Shown here piece by piece: positions 61,235 to 64,000 of a stretch of DNA of 64,000 nucleotides. The notes beneath the pieces are model-generated. The model was not told the DNA's origin. It ran no database searches and was given only the letters and a program-made list of their open reading frames with translations. The stretch covers positions 183,929 through 247,928 of the forward strand of contig NZ_MKUD01000063.1 in NCBI RefSeq assembly GCF_001898575.1, read 5' to 3'. A program made the translations under genes and the position numbers. Each line of letters starts with the position of its first letter. Position 1 is the first letter of the stretch. The stretch comes from Spirosoma sp. 48-14 (lineage in GTDB: Bacteria; Bacteroidota; Bacteroidia; Cytophagales; Spirosomataceae).

Positions 61235-61687
61235 ATGAACACGCTCCTCACTACCGCTTCCGCAACCCGCCCGGCCCTTGCCAGCTTACTACGCTGGCAG
61301 GAGCCGCTGGCGACTCGCCTTCGGTTTCGGCATGCCCTGCCAGGAATGGTGGCCAACCGCTTGTTGAACGTTGAATTAGGTTTATACCTGCTGGCCGAAC
61401 TGGTTCCGATGGCTCCACCTCAGTCGCTATCGGATCTGTTGAATGGTCAGGGGTTTGTGTATCGGCAACGGCCTATCTGGTCGCCCCGGCAACATCGGGC
61501 CCTGAATCAGGCCCGTATCCTGCTGGCCCCCTACCTGGACCGCAATGCCTGGCTGAAAGCCTTAGACAAATACGAAAATCTTCCTGCCGACTTACGGATA
61601 TTCAATCTGAACGGCAATCTCCGCACCGATCTCAGCGGTTACCTTCTCCGCGAACGCGTAGGGTTGTTCTCGAAGGCGCTGGCTTAA
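61235..61687 (+). CDS. PARP-module small protein B, paralogue of the 58955 protein
   Basis: 150 residues from ATG 61235; the upstream in-frame GTG at 61196 lies in the -7 region and is rejected. Helical and soluble, with about 35 extra N-terminal residues compared with protein A. The shared blocks are listed under protein A. Inter-block spacing is conserved, so the whole gene, not a domain, is duplicated. It has its own promoter and operator but the same regulatory sequence as protein A. Confidence 0.72.
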   Translation: MNTLLTTASATRPALASLLRWQEPLATRLRFRHALPGMVANRLLNVELGLYLLAELVPMAPPQSLSDLLNGQGFVYRQRPIWSPRQHRALNQARILLAPYLDRNAWLKALDKYENLPADLRIFNLNGNLRTDLSGYLLRERVGLFSKALA

Positions 61688-61830
61688 TAAGTTGAATCGA
61701 TTACCCAACCAGAATCGAGTGGTGTCTTTGATGCCGCTCGATCTTTGTTTTTTAGGGACAACTTGGACAATTTAGCGCAACAGTAAGAAAATGTTGTAAT
61801 TTGTATAACTCAAATTTTAGCCGATTTATC

Positions 61831-62028
61831 ATGCGAGTGGTATTGGAAGTAAAAGATTCGGAATGGAAATTTCTGGCCGAATTACTGAAGCGATTTGAAT
61901 TTGTCCGTATCCAACGAGCTGACCAAGGCGAGAACGCCAATCGGTTAGATACGATGCCTACGTTTAATGCCACCCAACTAAACACGTCAGGGTTCACGTT
62001 TAACCGCGAAGAAGCGAATGAACGATAA
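61831..62028 (+). CDS. Antitoxin-like small protein of a PIN toxin pair
   Basis: 65 residues from ATG 61831; a TTG at 61801 would add 10. MRVVLEVKDSEWKFLAELLK resembles the N-terminal part of small Bacteroidota antitoxins that precede PIN genes. The C-terminal half (FNATQLNTSGFTFNREEANE) is probably disordered and toxin-binding. Overlaps the PIN gene by 11 bp, as in vapBC-type pairs. Confidence 0.7.
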   Translation: MRVVLEVKDSEWKFLAELLKRFEFVRIQRADQGENANRLDTMPTFNATQLNTSGFTFNREEANER

Positions 62029-62422
62029 GTATTTTGTCGATACCAACGTTCTGATTTACTGCTATACGGTTACTGAGATTGACAAGAAAGTTAAAGCTCA
62101 ACAGGCCGTAACCCCGATCGGGCGTACGATATCGACGCAGGTATTACAAGAAGTAGCCAATACGCTACGCCGTAAATTTCAGAAGGAATGGTCAGAAATT
62201 AATGCTGTATTAGACGAAATAATAGGACAGTTTGTCGTCCATCAAAACTCCAAAACAACCATTAGTGAAGCGGTTAAAATTGCCAGCCGTTATGGCTACT
62301 CATTTTATGATTCGCTTATTATAGCTGCTGCTATAGAGTCAGGTTGCTCTATTCTGTACTCAGAAGATATGCAGACCAATCAGGTCATTGCAGAATCATT
62401 AACCATTCGCAGCCCTTTCTAA
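62018..62422 (+). CDS. PIN-domain ribonuclease toxin (VapC-like)
   Basis: 134 residues. FVDTNVLIYCY gives the first acidic residue of the PIN site, with a Glu in ISTQVLQEVANTL, and YGYSFYDSLIIAAAIESGC, then LYSEDMQ, the last acids. Type II toxin that cleaves RNA, held inactive by the protein upstream. Complete catalytic residues suggest it is functional. Confidence 0.85.
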   Translation: MNDKYFVDTNVLIYCYTVTEIDKKVKAQQAVTPIGRTISTQVLQEVANTLRRKFQKEWSEINAVLDEIIGQFVVHQNSKTTISEAVKIASRYGYSFYDSLIIAAAIESGCSILYSEDMQTNQVIAESLTIRSPF

Positions 62423-62588
62423 TCCAAATTTCCACTGTTTCCGGTATATAGCCGTGTCGGTTAGTAGTAACCGACACCGGGCGGTTTCTCAAAACCGAAT
62501 GGTTCGTATTATCCGATTTTCAGCATCGAAGTGATAAAATACGTTAACTTGTAGGCTTGTGTCAGCCCTCACTTTTTACGCCTGGTAT

Positions 62589-64000
62589 ATGAATCGTCGG
62601 AGCTTTATCAAAGCCAGTTCAGTAGTTTCAGTTTCAACCACACTTGCCGCCTGCTCGTCTTCGGAAACGGCAAAAACAGATGACAAATCAACCCCATTCA
62701 CCGATGATTTTGCCCTCAACGAGCTGACGATTCACGATCTGCAACAGAAAATGCAGTCGGGCGAGTATACTTCTGAGTCTCTTACCCAGCTTTATCTGGA
62801 TCGCATCGACGCCATCGACAAAAAAGGCCCACGACTGAATGCCGTTATTGAAACAAATCCCGATGCCCTGACAATAGCCAAAGCCATGGACAGGGAGCGA
62901 AAAGCCGGAAAACTGCACGGCCCCATGCATGGCATTCCGGTACTTGTGAAAGATAACATTGATACAGGCGATCAGATGATGACAACCGCAGGTTCGTTAG
63001 CGCTGGAAGGCCACAAAGCTGCCCAGGATGCGTTTGTCGTTGCTCAACTGCGCAAAGCGGGAGCCGTTATTCTGGGTAAAACCAACCTGAGCGAATGGGC
63101 CAACTTCCGGTCGAGCCGTTCGTGTAGTGGCTGGAGCAGCCGGGGTGGGCAAACCCGCAATCCGTATGTGCTGGACCGGAATCCAAGCGGTTCGAGCTCA
63201 GGGTCTGGCTCGGCAGCTTCGGCCAATCTGTGTGCGGTGGCCGTTGGTACCGAAACCGATGGTTCGATTATTGCCCCTTCGTCCCATTGCGGTCTGGTCG
63301 GACTCAAACCAACTGTAGGGCTGGTCAGTCGCAGCGGCATTATCCCTATTTCACATACGCAGGACACCGCTGGGCCAATGACCCGCACCGTAACCGATGC
63401 CGCTATTTTATTAGGTGCCTTGGTCGGTGTCGATCCAGCCGATGCCGTAACCCTTGAGAGCCGGGGTAAGAGCGCAACCGATTACACCCAATTTCTGAAA
63501 ACCGACGCGTTGACAGGCAAACGGATTGGCATCGAAAAATCGTTTCTGACCGGACATGAAGGTGTCGTGAATCTGTACAAAGAAGCTATTGAGACGCTCA
63601 AAAAGCAGGGCGCTACGGTTGTCGAAATTGAAGTAATGAAAGAGCTTCGGGAGATGGGCGGGGCCGAATTTACCGTACTGCAATACGAGTTTAAAGACGG
63701 CTTAAACCGCTACCTGTCGAAAGCCAATGCTCGGGTTAAATCACTGGCCGACGTCATTGCGTTTAACAAGCAGAACGAAGCCAAAGCGATGCCGTTCTTT
63801 AAGCAGGAAACCCTCGAAAGCAGTGAAGCCAAAGGTGACCTGACCAGCAACGAATACACCGAAGCCCTGACCAAAACCCGCAGCTGGCGCCAGCGCATCG
63901 ACAAGTTGATGGCGACGCATAAACTAGACGCCATTGGCGGTACCAGCATCGGCTTTGCGGGCTGCATCGACCTCATCAACGGCGACTACGACACTGGTTT
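62589..64000 (+). CDS. Tat-exported amidase (signature family), 3' end outside window
   Basis: The frame opens at ATG 62589 and is still open at the window edge (about 470 residues). The N-terminus carries RRSFIKASS, a twin-arginine motif, and lipobox LAAC with Cys22, so it is probably a Tat-exported lipoprotein. Amidase-signature residues: Lys121 in VLVKDNI, the Ser/Gly-rich loop around 200-210 (cis-Ser) and Ser226 in GTETDGSI (nucleophile). Hydrolyses an amide bond; the substrate is unknown. Spacing before the gene is 166 bp from the PIN gene. Confidence 0.9.
   Translation, partial: MNRRSFIKASSVVSVSTTLAACSSSETAKTDDKSTPFTDDFALNELTIHDLQQKMQSGEYTSESLTQLYLDRIDAIDKKGPRLNAVIETNPDALTIAKAMDRERKAGKLHGPMHGIPVLVKDNIDTGDQMMTTAGSLALEGHKAAQDAFVVAQLRKAGAVILGKTNLSEWANFRSSRSCSGWSSRGGQTRNPYVLDRNPSGSSSGSGSAASANLCAVAVGTETDGSIIAPSSHCGLVGLKPTVGLVSRSGIIPISHTQDTAGPMTRTVTDAAILLGALVGVDPADAVTLESRGKSATDYTQFLKTDALTGKRIGIEKSFLTGHEGVVNLYKEAIETLKKQGATVVEIEVMKELREMGGAEFTVLQYEFKDGLNRYLSKANARVKSLADVIAFNKQNEAKAMPFFKQETLESSEAKGDLTSNEYTEALTKTRSWRQRIDKLMATHKLDAIGGTSIGFAGCIDLINGDYDTG

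Noticed and set aside
1..64000. CRISPR array, prophage, integrase or IS element
   Set aside because: No regularly spaced repeats, transposase motifs or phage genes found on either strand.

Overview
The window looks like a chromosomal segment of a Cytophagales bacterium (phylum Bacteroidota, most like the Spirosoma group). The reasons are five TonB-dependent receptors with carboxypeptidase-regulatory-like N-domains, HTTM/imelysin/DUF4856 genes, 7TMR-DISM kinases, few Shine-Dalgarno sites, and several exact copies of the Bacteroidota -7 promoter element TAnnTTTG just upstream of starts. I saw no rRNA, tRNA, CRISPR array, transposase or phage gene. This assignment rests on gene content only.

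Layout. 0-3.6 kb: end of an ATP-grasp gene, leucyl aminopeptidase, an esterase and a receiver protein. 3.9-10.4 kb: iron-type cluster DUF4856 lipoprotein - imelysin-like lipoprotein - HTTM membrane protein - TonB receptor, with a hairpin in every gap and a stack of REP-like palindromes at the receptor start. 10.3-14.6 kb: SulP transporter and a two-component system. 15.0-19.7 kb: operon of a Cys-rich small protein, a TonB receptor and a BNR/CQCC secreted protein. 20-22.8 kb: 7TM histidine kinase, CWC protein, PAS protein. 23.0-26.6 kb: metal module (Cys/His-rich exported protein, TonB receptor, CDF efflux). 26.8-31.1 kb: GMC oxidoreductase pair, Uma2-like, membrane and GNAT proteins. 31.4-36.3 kb: large MG2/plug protein, monooxygenase-like protein, aldo/keto reductase. 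36.5-38.4 kb: second two-component system. 38.6-43.5 kb: six-gene translationally coupled cluster PqqD - HPr-kinase-like - GT2 - GT2 - nucleotidyltransferase - Amj-like flippase. 43.6-46.4 kb: TonB receptor and His-rich exported protein. 46.7-49.8 kb: exported Dps-like protein and KatG. 50-53.8 kb: lipoprotein, PAS kinase, SDR, tryptophan dioxygenase. 53.9-57.0 kb: small membrane protein and TonB receptor. 57.1-62.4 kb: YdeI-like protein, then a WYL regulator divergent from a PARP module, then a PIN toxin-antitoxin pair. The window ends inside a Tat-exported amidase.

Two systems stand out. The first is a bacterial WGR-PARP enzyme accompanied by two paralogous small proteins of a family I do not recognise, an 82-residue protein and a WYL regulator. 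The two paralogues share an inverted-repeat operator (CGTAA-N5-TTACG) placed exactly 27 bp before each -7 element. The second is the PqqD/HPr-kinase/glycosyltransferase/nucleotidyltransferase/flippase cluster. It has the tailoring genes of lasso-peptide-type loci but no visible precursor, cyclase or protease.
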